From Manihot esculenta (taxonomy: Eukaryota > Streptophyta > Magnoliopsida > Malpighiales > Euphorbiaceae): a DNA stretch of 64,000 nucleotides. Positions 11,960-22,250 of the stretch are shown here, in pieces; the stretch's first letter is position 1; each line of letters begins with the position of its first letter. A program made the translations under genes and the position numbers. The notes beneath the pieces are model-generated. The model was not told where the DNA came from, made no database searches, and saw only the letters and a list, made by a program, of their open reading frames with translations. The stretch is from the NCBI RefSeq assembly GCF_001659605.2, contig NC_035172.2:21311973-21375972 (forward strand), in the 5' to 3' direction.

Positions 11960-13476
11960 TGTTAGTGTATATGCCCTAGGCCATTATCTTGGACCTTTTT
12001 GTATGTTACATAAAAGAGGTTTTTATCATTATTATTTGTTTGCATATTACATAATAATGATTATCATCCTTGGTTACTTATTATTATGTTGATAATAATA
12101 AAATATAACTGGTATGATTATTGATTGATAATCATGAGATGATTATGTATATGTTGATATAATTCAATAATCATAAATACTTGTTAGAGAACAAAGTATT
12201 GGATGGACCCGCATTGAGATCACTACATGGGTCATTGTCATAAGTGAATCTCAAAGTAGTTATGTCTTAATCCTTTGACTTGAGATTTTCATAGTTTCCA
12301 ACATAAGGAATATTATGTTTTGACATAACCAAACGTTGTCTTTAATCGGACAATCATAAAGGTTATGATTGAGCATAATAGAAATTATGTAGAGGATAAT
12401 GAACAATCAAGATAGGATTTGTCCCTCTCTATGAGAGAGATATCTTCTGGACCCCTCGATAAGTGAGACTGAGAAATGCATTGCTGTGCTCAAATGAATT
12501 GATAGTGTGATCAATATCATTTGAATTTATCAGTCTACTTAGAGATCGAGAAATCATAAGTTTGAACATTATAAGTTTGACATTGACCATGACTTATATT
12601 CAAACTAGATATCGTGTGACAAAGGAATTAATTCATGTTCTATTTATTAGGCTTTATTGGACTAGTGATCCTCATATTAGTTGGGTAGTCATAATATCTT
12701 GCTAGAGGCCACTTATGACTTATGGGCCTTGTGGGACTGGGCCTATTGCCAATTAATGTGAGCCTATTGGGTCACACACAAAAGAACATTGTTGATGTGT
12801 TATGTCATATTAATAGGCTAAAAGCCCAACCGATTAATATAATTAATAATAATAAAGTGTTATTATTATTAATCATTAATATAATTAATAATAATAATAA
12901 AGTGTTTTTATTATTACTGATATTAATTATTAATATAGTTAATAATAATAAAGTGTTATTATTATTAATTATTTATTATTATGAGATAATAATTTTTAAA
13001 AGATCTACATTCTATCTGTAAGTGTTACAGATAAAGGACTCTATCACATAAGATATTTGAGTATCTGCGAGATTATGATAGTGGGTTCTGAGCACAACTC
13101 TTTTAGGAAAAGAGTTGGTGGAAAACAAAAGACTGAAATATATAAATACTCCTACTACGAATTGTGGGGGTGGACGACATTTTGAGAAAACTCAGCCTAA
13201 AAGATTGCAGATTGTGGAGCACATAATCTATCCATCTTTGAGAGAGCTAGCACTCTAAAAGGATATAAGACGTTCGTGTGGATACCATATAGGGTGTTCA
13301 TTTGAAAAGGCAGTTCCATCAGTCCGGTATTGTATCTTCTTGACGAGATTAACAGGCTAGTCTCATATCCATCTTTTGAATTAAACGAAGCACTCGGATT
13401 CTGGAAAAGGAAATCAATAGAGATTTTATTTTTTCGCTGTGCAACTGGGTTGCAATAATATCAGGATTTCCCAACA
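11960..13476 (+). repeat. 5' LTR of copia element C
   Basis: 1,517 bp, TGTTAG...CCAACA, followed by one base and the primer site. It contains AT-rich inverted arms (TTAATAATAATAAAGTG / GTTATTATTATTAAT) at about 12840-12980 and the likely promoter around 13140 (ATATAAATACTCC). Homologous pieces occur at 6814-7029, 7030-7839 and the 3' LTR. Confidence 0.9.
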
Positions 13477-13477
13477 G

Positions 13478-13489
13478 TGGTATCAGAGC
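13478..13489 (+). promoter_or_regulatory. Primer binding site of copia element C
   Basis: TGGTATCAGAGC one base after the LTR end, complementary to plant initiator Met-tRNA. Confidence 0.92.
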
Positions 13490-14089
13490 CAACCTATGCT
13501 TTTCATTTAAATTAATTATGCCATGATTAATATTATATATGCGATATATGTTTATTAGAAAGGCATGATAATTATGGATGAATGATTAGATCATTTAGTT
13601 AATTTTAATTTTTGTTAGAAAAATTAAATTAATTAAAAAAAAAGGAAATTAAAGTTGTGGTCATGAAGAACACAACAGCTCCACCCAAATGCCACCATTG
13701 CTTCGGTAGCCAGCCAACAGAGCATGCAACAGCGGTGGGACCACCACGTGCTGAGCGATGGCGGACTGCGAAGCTACAAATGGCGTGGCCGCCATGCACA
13801 GGGCCATCGCGTGTTGGTGGTGTCTCATTTTTCTTCTTCTCATGAATCTGTCACGAGAGAGGGCACCTCAACGCCGATGATCTCGTCGTTATAGGCTGGC
13901 CGGTGGAAGCACAAGAGTTGTGCAATCGGCGTCTCGTGCTAGTGGCGGTGATGGCTGGACTGGTCGACGATTGTATATTCGACTGTGCAGGCAGAGGTGT
14001 GCGGCGGCTAGGTTTCTCATTAGGAAGAAGATGCCCTAATTACTATTCTACCTCTGGAATAAAAAAAATAAATAAAAATAATAAATTTG

Positions 14090-14245
14090 AGAAAATAAAT
14101 TATTTTCTTTTAGTCTTTAAATAAGATTTAAATGACTATATTTTATTATTTTCTTTTAGTCTTTAAATCATATTTAAATGACTATATTTTATTATTTTCT
14201 TTTATTCTTTAAATCATATTTAAATGACTATATTTTATTATTTTG
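14090..14245 (+). repeat. About 51-bp tandem repeat in the copia C leader
   Basis: Three adjacent units each contain TCTTTAAATCATATTTAAATG or a close variant and ATTTTATTATTTTCTT; a further diverged unit near 14380 is followed again by TTAGTATGAGATACTATGCA, so the whole block appears partly duplicated. Confidence 0.7.
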
Positions 14246-14277
14246 TCATATATTAGTATGAGATACTATGCATTATT

Positions 14278-14280
<3 letters not shown>

Positions 14281-14326
<46 letters not shown>
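14281..14326 (+). repeat. TA dinucleotide microsatellite
   Basis: A run of about 23 TA units in the copia leader. Confidence 0.9.
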
Positions 14327-14328
<2 letters not shown>

Positions 14329-15031
14329 TATAAAATGCTATAATATATATACGCAAGACAAAATAATTATAAGAAAATAAATTATTTTATTTTAGTCTTT
14401 AAATCAGATTTAAATGACTATGTAAAATAATTTTATTTTAATTTTTATTATTTTGTTATACATTAGTATGAGATACTATGCATGATAGTCTATATATGTA
14501 TGTATGTATATTGGATGCTATAATATATATATATATGCAAGACAAAATAATTAAAATTAAAATTGAACCCTCACTCTAAAATTTTAAGTTTTAATGCCAG
14601 CCATATATTAAACACCTATCAAGACTAAGATCACCAAAATGCAGGTTTTGCCAAAGCAAATTGCATTAGGTTATCCTAGTAAGATAGGATGAGTAATGGT
14701 TACTGATTTATTTAATTTTGGTTGAGCTTAATTAGGCTATCAAAACGGTTTTGGGCCTAAGGCATTAGATGGGGTATAACATGCATTTGACATATGATGT
14801 CAACACCTCATAATCTAAGAGTTACATTAGATGTAATTGGTAAGGGGTTACCTACCTAAATAACTTAATTCTAAGCGTCATGCCAAAGCTGACTTAGAAT
14901 TAGGTGAAATATGGATCTTAGCCCACTAAAATATTATTATTATTTTGAGGGTTGTATTTTAGTGGGAGATTATTATCACCTCAATATTAATTTACTAAAT
15001 TAATTATGTTTGTATATTTTTGTAGATAATT

Positions 15032-18000
15032 ATGGCTGCTAATAACAATTCCACCTTATCACTGCGATCTATCCTTGAGAAGGATAAACTAAAAGAAAAT
15101 GAGACTAATTTTATTGACTGGTTTAGAAACTTGAGAATTGTTCTCAAGCAAGAGAAAAAGTCCTATGTGCTTAATGAAGCTATCCCAGAACCACCTCCTG
15201 CTGATGCTACTAATGCTGTTAAGAACAAGCATAAGAAGCATATGGATGATTCTAATGACATTGGATGTCTTATGTTGGCAACTATGTGCCCAGAACTTTA
15301 GAAGGATTTGGAGCACCTTGAGGCCTATGAGATGAGTGTCCATCTCAAACAGGCTTTCCAACAACAAGCTAGGCAGGACAGGTATGAAACCACCATCGCA
15401 TTGCATGATTGCAAAATGGCTGAAGGTGATTCAGTTAGTGCTCATGTTTTAAAGATGAAAGGCTACATTGATCACCTTGCTAGACTTGGCTACCCTCCGA
15501 GTTTAGAACTCTCTACGGATCTGATCCTACATTCTTTACCCAGTAGTTTTTCTCAATTTGTCATGAACTATAACATGAACAATATGGAGAAATCCATTCC
15601 TGAGCTACATGGGATGCTAATGACAGCTGAGGTAAATGTCAAGAAAAGGCCTACCCAAATTTTGAATGTCAATAAGGGTAAGCCCATGAAAATAAGGGGA
15701 AGCCCAAGTCTAAAGATGGTAATGGGCCTAAGGGACGAGGCAAGCCTAAATGGCAATTAAAGGCAAAAGTTCCTAAGGAAATAGTTTATAAGGAAGGAAT
15801 TTGCTTCCATTGTAAGGAACCAGGACATTGGAAGAGAAATTGCAAACTCTATTTGGATGAGTGCAAGAAGAAAAAGAGTAGTGAGACTACGACTTTAGGT
15901 ATTTATGTTATAGATATTAATTTATCTATTTCTACTTCATGGGTATTAGATTCCGGATGTGGCTCTCACATTTGTACAAATGTGAAGGGTCTCAAAAGGA
16001 GTAGAAAACTGAAAAAGAGCGATGTTGACCTACGTGTAGGCAATAGAGCAAGAGTTGCTGCCATAGCTGTAGGGACATATGAACTTGTGTTGCACAATGG
16101 GCTTTTGCTAGTTCTGAACAATTGCTTTTATGTTCCTACTTTGAGTAGGAATATTATTTCAGTTTCTATTTTGGACGATGAAGGTTTTTCATTTCTTATT
16201 AAGAATAAGAAATGCTCCATTAATAAAGATGATTTGCTTTATTGTATTGCAAATTCATATGATGCCTTTATGTCCTTGATCTAGATGATTCTAGAGACAA
16301 CAATATCTATAACATAACTTCTAAGAAAACTAAGCCAAATGAGTTAAACCCAACATATTTATGGCACTGTTGTCTTAGCCATATAAATGAAAATCGCATA
16401 TCTAAGCTCCATAAGGATGGTTTATTAGATTCATTTGATTTTGAATCATTTGAAAATTGTGAATCTTGTTTGCTTGGTAAGATGACAAAGGACCCTTTTA
16501 CTGGACAAGGTCAAAGGGCTTCAGACTTATTGGGCTTAATACATACAGATGTATGTGGCCCACTAAGCATTAGTGCCAGAGGAGGTTATCAGTACTTCAT
16601 TACATTCACTGATAATTTCAGTAGGTATGACTATGTCTACCTAATGAAGCATAAGCATGAATTTTTTAAATGTTTAGAACTTTTCAAAATGAAGTACAGA
16701 ATCAACTTGGTAGAACTATTAAGATGCTTCGATCTGATCGAGGTGGTGAATATTTGAGCCAAGAGTTTGATCTTAGAAACTGTGGAATTGTTTCAAAATT
16801 GACTCCTCCAGGAACTCCACAATGGAATGGTGTTTCTGAAAGGAGAAATCAAACTTTATTAGATATGGTTTGATCTATGATGAGTCAAACGAATCTCCCT
16901 TTATTGTTTTGGGGTTATGCCTTAGAAACAGCTGCATTCATTCTAAATCGAGTACCATCAAAAGCAGTTGAAAAGACACCATATGAGTTATGGACTGGGA
17001 AAATGCCCAGTTTGTCTTTTCTTAAGATTTGGGGTTGTGAGGCTTATGTGAAACGCCCAATTTCAGATAAGCTAGCTCCAAAATCTATCAAGTGCAATTT
17101 TGTGGGGTATCCTAAGGAAACCAAAGGATACTATTTCTATATTCCCTCAGAGAACAAAGTGTTTGTTGCTCGAAATGGTACCTTTTTGGAAAAGAAATTT
17201 ATCTCTCAGAGATTCAGTGGGAGTACAGTGCGATTTGAGGAAACTCAAGTATCACAAGAGAGCATTGAACCGCTGGTAGAACCACTTCCAAAACCACAAA
17301 CAGTTGTGGAAACTGAAAGGGTGACACAAGTCCCACGCAGATCTGATAGGACACGTCATCAGCCTGAGAGATATGGATTTCTCATGACTGACAGTCGTGA
17401 ACTTTTGCTCAAGGATGTGTACATGACACAACCTAAGGGTTTTGTAATCCCTGAGAATTCTAGAAAGATTTGCAAGCTTCCGAGATCCATTTATGAATTG
17501 AAGCAAACTTCTCGGAGCTAGAATCTTCGTTTTGATAAAATAGTCAGGGACTTTGGATTCATAAAAAATGAAGATGAACCTTGTATTTACAAGATGGTTA
17601 GTGGGAGTGCAGTTGTGTTTCTAGTCCTATATGTAGATGACATATTACTCATTGGAAATGATATCCCTACCTTGCTAAAGGTTAAGACTTGGTTAGGAAA
17701 TTCTTTTTCAATGAAGGACTTAGGTGAGGCTGCATATATCCTTGGTATTAAGATCTATAGGAATAGATCTAAGAGGATAATTGGTTTGAGTCAAAGTACT
17801 TATATTGACAAAGTGCTGAAAAGGTTCAGCATGCAAGATTCCAAAAGAGGATTCTTGCCCATGTCTCATGGTATTCATCTTAGCAAGAATCAATGTCCTA
17901 TGACATCTGATGAGCGAGAACAGATGAATAAGATCCCTTATGCTTCTGCTATTGGATCTATCATGTACGCCATGTTATGTACTAGACCAGACGTCTCATA

Positions 18001-18160
18001 TGCCTTGAGCACAACAAGCAGATATCAGGCAGATCCCGGTGAAAGTCACTTGACAGCTGTTAAGAATATCCTAAAGTACCTTAGAAGGACTAAGGATGCA
18101 TTCCTAGTTTATGGAGGATTGGAAGACGAGCTAGTTGTAAGTGGTTACACAGATACTAGT
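15032..18160 (+). pseudogene. Copia C gag-pol polyprotein, broken, first part
   Basis: Starts MAANNNSTLSLRSILEKDKL at 15032. In order: gag (LKQAFQQQARQ, HSLPSSFSQFV), zinc knuckle CFHCKEPGHWKRNC (15802-15843), protease with DSGCGSH near 15950, integrase HHCC and core (HTDVCGPL, SDRGGEYLS, WNGVSERRN), a GYPKETKGYYFY segment, then reverse transcriptase with YVDDILL near 17635 and an RNase H start ending YTDTS. Order IN before RT defines Ty1/copia. Breaks: stop at 15299, frameshift near 15700, stop near 16282, frameshift near 16670, stop at 16873, a deletion of the N-terminal RT near 17413, stop at 17519. It is cut at 18160 by element E and resumes at 46378. It cannot encode a working protein. 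Confidence 0.88.
18156..18160. repeat. Target site duplication of gypsy element E, left copy
   Basis: CTAGT immediately before the LTR start; repeated at 46373-46377 after the LTR end. Removing the insert rejoins the copia RNase H frame. Confidence 0.95.
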
Positions 18161-20456
18161 TGTAATACCCGGCTAGACTCCGGTATTAGAATTCCTACTG
18201 TCCGGTGGAATCTCGGATGTCGGAGACCTCTAGAAGGGTAAAACCATATTTTCATGAAATGTTTTAATGACTTTAAGTAAAGAGGAAATGAGTTTTTTTG
18301 AATGAAAACAACCTTGGAGGAAAACCCAGGTTCAGCTGCCGAATCTCAAGTTCGGCCGCCGAACATGTATGCATTTCGGGTGTGCCTTAGGCCCCCGAAG
18401 GCATGAGTGAGGGAAGTCCAGGTTCGGCCGCCGAACCTCAAGTTCGGCTGCCGAACATGGCATGCATGCGGAGGCACGTTTGGCCCCCGAACGTGGCCTG
18501 GCCAGCCACTATAAAAGGGTCCCTTAGCCGAAAACGGGCGAGTTTTTCTCCCCATTGTCGGCCAAGGTGAGCTCTCCGCCGTTCCTCACCAATCTTGAGT
18601 CTTTTCCTTCAGATCTTTCAAGATTTTCACAAGTTTTTGCTTTCTTTTGAAGATTTTCAAGTTTTGAGCAAGTTTTGAGCTTGGAGACCCAAGGAGCTAA
18701 ATCTCTCCCAACTCCAAGTTAGATCGCCTCTACTCTCGATCTTCAAGAGGTAAGAGTCGATCTCTAGCTTACATTATGTTTTAAACAAGTTTTATGCAAG
18801 TTCATGGGGTAGAAAATGCATGAGTAAGCTTATGTTGAGTTTATGGTTTTTGATGAGTTTTTGAGCAATGTGGCTTGTACATGTGTGTTTGATGTGTTGT
18901 AGTTGGGGTTTAAGGTAGTTTGAGACCCCTAGGAGCTTGTATGCATGATTTGATTGAGCTAAATGCATGATGGTATGAGTTTGGAGGCATTTGTGCATGT
19001 TTGAACCAAGTTTCTGCCCTTTGGGAGAAACCAGGTTCGGCAGCCGAAGGGACTTTCGGCCGCCGAACCCTCTTGTGGAGGCAGCCTTCGGCTGCCGAAG
19101 CTTGCCCCCGAAAGGAGACTTTCGTCTCTGTCTGGGAGTTTCGGCCGCCGAAAGTGCCGCCGAACATGCATGAGTTTCGCCTCTGTCTGGGAGTTTCGGC
19201 CGCCGAAGGTACCGCCGAACCTGCCTGACTTTTGGCTCTGGAGGGACTTTCGGCCGCCGAACCTGCCGCCGAAAGTGCTCTGTCCGGCCTTTCTTTGCAT
19301 GTTTTTGCATGGATGTTTTGAGGTGTTTTAGAGGGTTTTTGGGGGATGTTTTCAGAGTCATGTTATAGTATGTTGGTCCCTCATTTGAGTCCACCTGTGT
19401 AGGTTCGGACCCGAGTAACCGAGGACCTCAGCAGTGAGTCAGCTGCTTCAGTCAGTGTCAGAGCTAGCCAGAGGTGAGTGGAATAACTCTTATGCTTTTA
19501 AATAAATAAATCAGTTTTGAGCATGTTCATGCATCACGGATGCCATGTGATATTTTAGGTTGTTTGCATTAGAAATCACGAATATGTTGCATTGCATAAT
19601 ATGTTGTTGATGTGGATGAATGTTGAATGATCGATTAGCCCTCATATGTTATGACATGATGATATGATATGGAAGTCCAGATGTGGCCTGCACTACGCCC
19701 CTGGCACTATGTAAGAGAAAGACCGGACGTGGCCTGCACTTCGCCCCCGGCACATGGATTATGTATGTTATGTTATGTATAAGGGAAAGACCAGGTGTGG
19801 CCTGCACTACGCCCCTGGCATGATTGGATTATGTAGAGGGCTAAATGGTGACAAGTTCATCCTTGATATGATTAGTTGTTATGTGATGCATTTCATGTTA
19901 TCATATGTTTTAAATGTTTTATTATTCTGCTCACTGGGCTCTAGTAGCTCACCCCTCTCCCTTAACCCCCAGGCTTGCAGGTACAGGGTAGACTAGGAGG
20001 TCGGCAAGAGTAATGAAGTCTTGTGCATGTAATAGCTAGAATGTGGACATGACAAATTGTATAAGGATGTATAGATACGTAATGTAATGATATTGAGGTT
20101 TAGAAGTGTGCTTGACCATAGTTTATTGTAATCCCTTTTTGACACATGATCTTAATGTTTATTGATGTTGATGTTTAACCAACTCACCATATGTTATGCC
20201 ACCCATTGGGGGCATTGATGAGATCCCACAGAGGGGTCAAGTTTATGATTATGTTTATGTTCAGTGCATGCACAGGTTGAGTTTGGTGTATGAGATAATG
20301 AATGAAAGAAAAGTTTTAATTTTTATGTATGATTGTTGATCATGTATGGGATTATACAGGTTTACAGGTTATATGTCAGGCTTGCTACGGGTCCCGGCGG
20401 CCTTAAGCCGACCTGGATCCTAGCACCAGTAGCGGTCTGATTTTCGGGTCGTTACA
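18161..20456 (+). repeat. 5' LTR of gypsy element E
   Basis: 2,296 bp, TGTAATACCCGGC...GTCGTTACA. TATAAAA at 18510-18516. GGCCGCCGAA-type clusters at about 18330-18500 and 19030-19280. Donor-like GGTAAGAG at 18749 and GGTGAGTG at 19473; acceptor-like sites ending at 19402 and 19980. Three imperfect copies of a unit containing GGCCTGCACTACGCCCC at about 19680-19820. Very similar to the 3' LTR with small indels. Confidence 0.93.
18510..18516 (+). promoter_or_regulatory. TATA box of the element E 5' LTR
   Basis: TATAAAA preceded by GGCCAGCCAC, about 350 bp into the LTR, directly downstream of the first palindrome cluster. Confidence 0.65.
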
Positions 20457-20459
20457 GAA

Positions 20460-20471
20460 TGGTATCAGAGC
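20460..20471 (+). promoter_or_regulatory. Primer binding site of element E
   Basis: TGGTATCAGAGC three bases after the LTR end, initiator Met-tRNA type. Confidence 0.92.
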
Positions 20472-20727
20472 CCTAGGTTCATATGGTCGGACCTAGAGTG
20501 TCGGGCTCATAGATGTTATAGAAGGTCAAGCACAATAGGAAAGGTCATGTCCACTAGGATAGGATGTGGAGTCCTGTCTTGTATGATGATGTGAAATGCC
20601 ATGATTATACTCATGTGCATTAATGCTATGATATGAATGATATGTATGTGATGCGGGTTCATGTGTGCCCACATGAGCCATAAGATGCTAATGTTTATGT
20701 GATGTGTACTGTTTCTCAGAAAACAGA
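20472..20727 (+). other. Untranslated leader of element E
   Basis: About 255 bases between primer site and gag ATG, ending with an acceptor-like GTTTCTCAG (AG at 20718-20719) nine bases before the ATG. Nothing else seen. Confidence 0.6.
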
Positions 20728-22250
20728 ATGAGAGGAACTCGTCGATCAGCAAGATTGACTGGAATACCACCTGAGGATGAGGGCACGAGCGCCCGTCCTC
20801 CAGCATTGCCTAGGGCAATGTCTAGTAGGTCTAGCAGAGAAAGAGCAGTAAGAGACCCTAGAAGGTCTTTGGATCTGGGTAGAAGCAGATCAGTCAGAGG
20901 AACAGTTCAGGGAGGAGCGTCAGAGGACATGGGGGATGATATGGATGTAGAGCAGAGGAGGGATGGCAGTCTGGGAGTTTGCATGTCAGAAGAAGGAATG
21001 GGAGAATCCCAAGGAGGCACTCAGGCCTCGGGATTTGTTCAGCCACCTTACTACCCACCCTTCACACAAAACCCTGGGTATTCGATGGGAGGCACATCGG
21101 ATTACCATAGCTTTAGCCCTTATCCCACACAGATGCCATACCCACCTTATTATCCACCATACCCACAGTATCTAATGTATCCACCCCCACCTTACTATCC
21201 GAATCCAGCAAACCCTACCTCAGAAAATGTTGCACCACCTCTACCACCTACAGAACCAGCAGCCCTAGTTGCTCAACCTTCTAGACCTAGCTCAGCCAGT
21301 GGGAGCAAGGTCAAGATGACCGACTATATGAAGTTGGGTGCTTCCCAGTATGAAAAAGGGGATGACCCATTTGTGTATCTTGAAAGGGTCAAAGTGATCA
21401 CATATGAGATTGGGGCTGACGATAGTAGAGCCATTCAGATGGCTGGGTTCACACTTAAGTGCAAGAAGGCACGAGAGTGGTTCAAGAATTATGTGAACCC
21501 GAAAGTGGATAACATGTCTTGGGAGGAGTTCGCAAACGAGTTTGTAGGATGGGCTTTCCCAGATAGTTCAAGGGAGCTGAAGATGATAGAGTTTGAGCAG
21601 TTGAGGCAGACTGATGAGATGGGTGTAGAGGAGTTCACAGACAGATTCTTGGAGTTGTTGCCATTTGCAGGGCAAAATCTTGACACAGACCAGAAAAGGT
21701 CAAGGAGGTATATCATGAAACTCCACTCCAGATATTCCTCCTTGATCCAGTCAGCAGATAGGGAGAGCTTCCATGCGATAGTGGATATGGCCCGGAAAAT
21801 GGAGGCCAGTGCCATCGTTCAGGGGACAGTAACACCGTGGGTTTCAGAGGTGAAGGTCCATCAGCTCCAGCACGGATCTTCACAATGACTCAGCAGGAGG
21901 CAGACGCATCTAACACCGTGGTGGCAGGTAACTTAGTCATTGGTTGTTCAGATGTGTATGCCTTGATGGACCCTGGTGCATCTCATTCTTTTATTGCTTC
22001 GAGAGCCGTCCAGAGGTTGGGGTTGATGATCTCTGAGTTAGAGTGTCCTCTCTGGGTTAGTGGACCCAAGTGTGATCTATCAGTGGCAGAGTCAGTCTGC
22101 CAGTGTAGTCCTGTGTTTGTTGAGGGAAGATGCTTGTCCGCCGACCTTGTGGTTCTAGACTTGACAGATTTTGACGTCATTCTAGGGATGGACTGGTTAT
22201 CTACCCATGGTGCTACCTTGGACTGCAGGGACAAGGTAGTCAGGTTCAGA
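20728..22250 (+). pseudogene. Element E gag and protease, zinc knuckle deleted
   Basis: The frame starts [16 protein letters not shown] at 20728; an upstream in-frame ATG at 20704 precedes the acceptor-like site and is not conserved. A basic segment and a Pro/Tyr-rich segment (about residues 110-180) precede the gag core ([29 protein letters not shown]). After [15 protein letters not shown] the sequence jumps near 21830 into [10 protein letters not shown] of the protease leader in another frame, losing the linker and both zinc knuckles seen in the other copies. The protease ([13 protein letters not shown], near 21967, and VILGMDWLS) is intact as far as visible. The sequence is cut at 22250 by element F. 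Confidence 0.88.
22246..22250. repeat. Target site duplication of element F, left copy
   Basis: TCAGA before the LTR start; the right copy is 38432-38436, after two extra bases (CA) at the LTR end. Confidence 0.85.

Larger units (their letters stand above)
13490..15031 (+). other. Untranslated leader of copia element C
   Basis: About 1.5 kb before gag. It holds a GC-rich block (about 13650-14040) unlike its AT-rich surroundings, three tandem copies of a roughly 51-bp AT-rich unit (14090-14245) with a dispersed fourth copy near 14380-14430, and a TA microsatellite. I see no convincing reading frame; short open frames in the GC-rich block overlap on both strands and have no recognised motif. 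Confidence 0.7.

Noticed and set aside
13657..14124. Possible small gene in the copia C leader
   Set aside because: Short frames overlap on both strands, lack homology I can recognise and sit between a primer site and gag.
18792..19394. Open frames with repeated FGGRFGGRK, RRPKVPP or SAAEG peptides, here and in every gypsy LTR
   Set aside because: They are translations of the TTCGGCCGCCGAA clusters in several frames on both strands. They have no conserved start and lie in non-coding LTR sequence.
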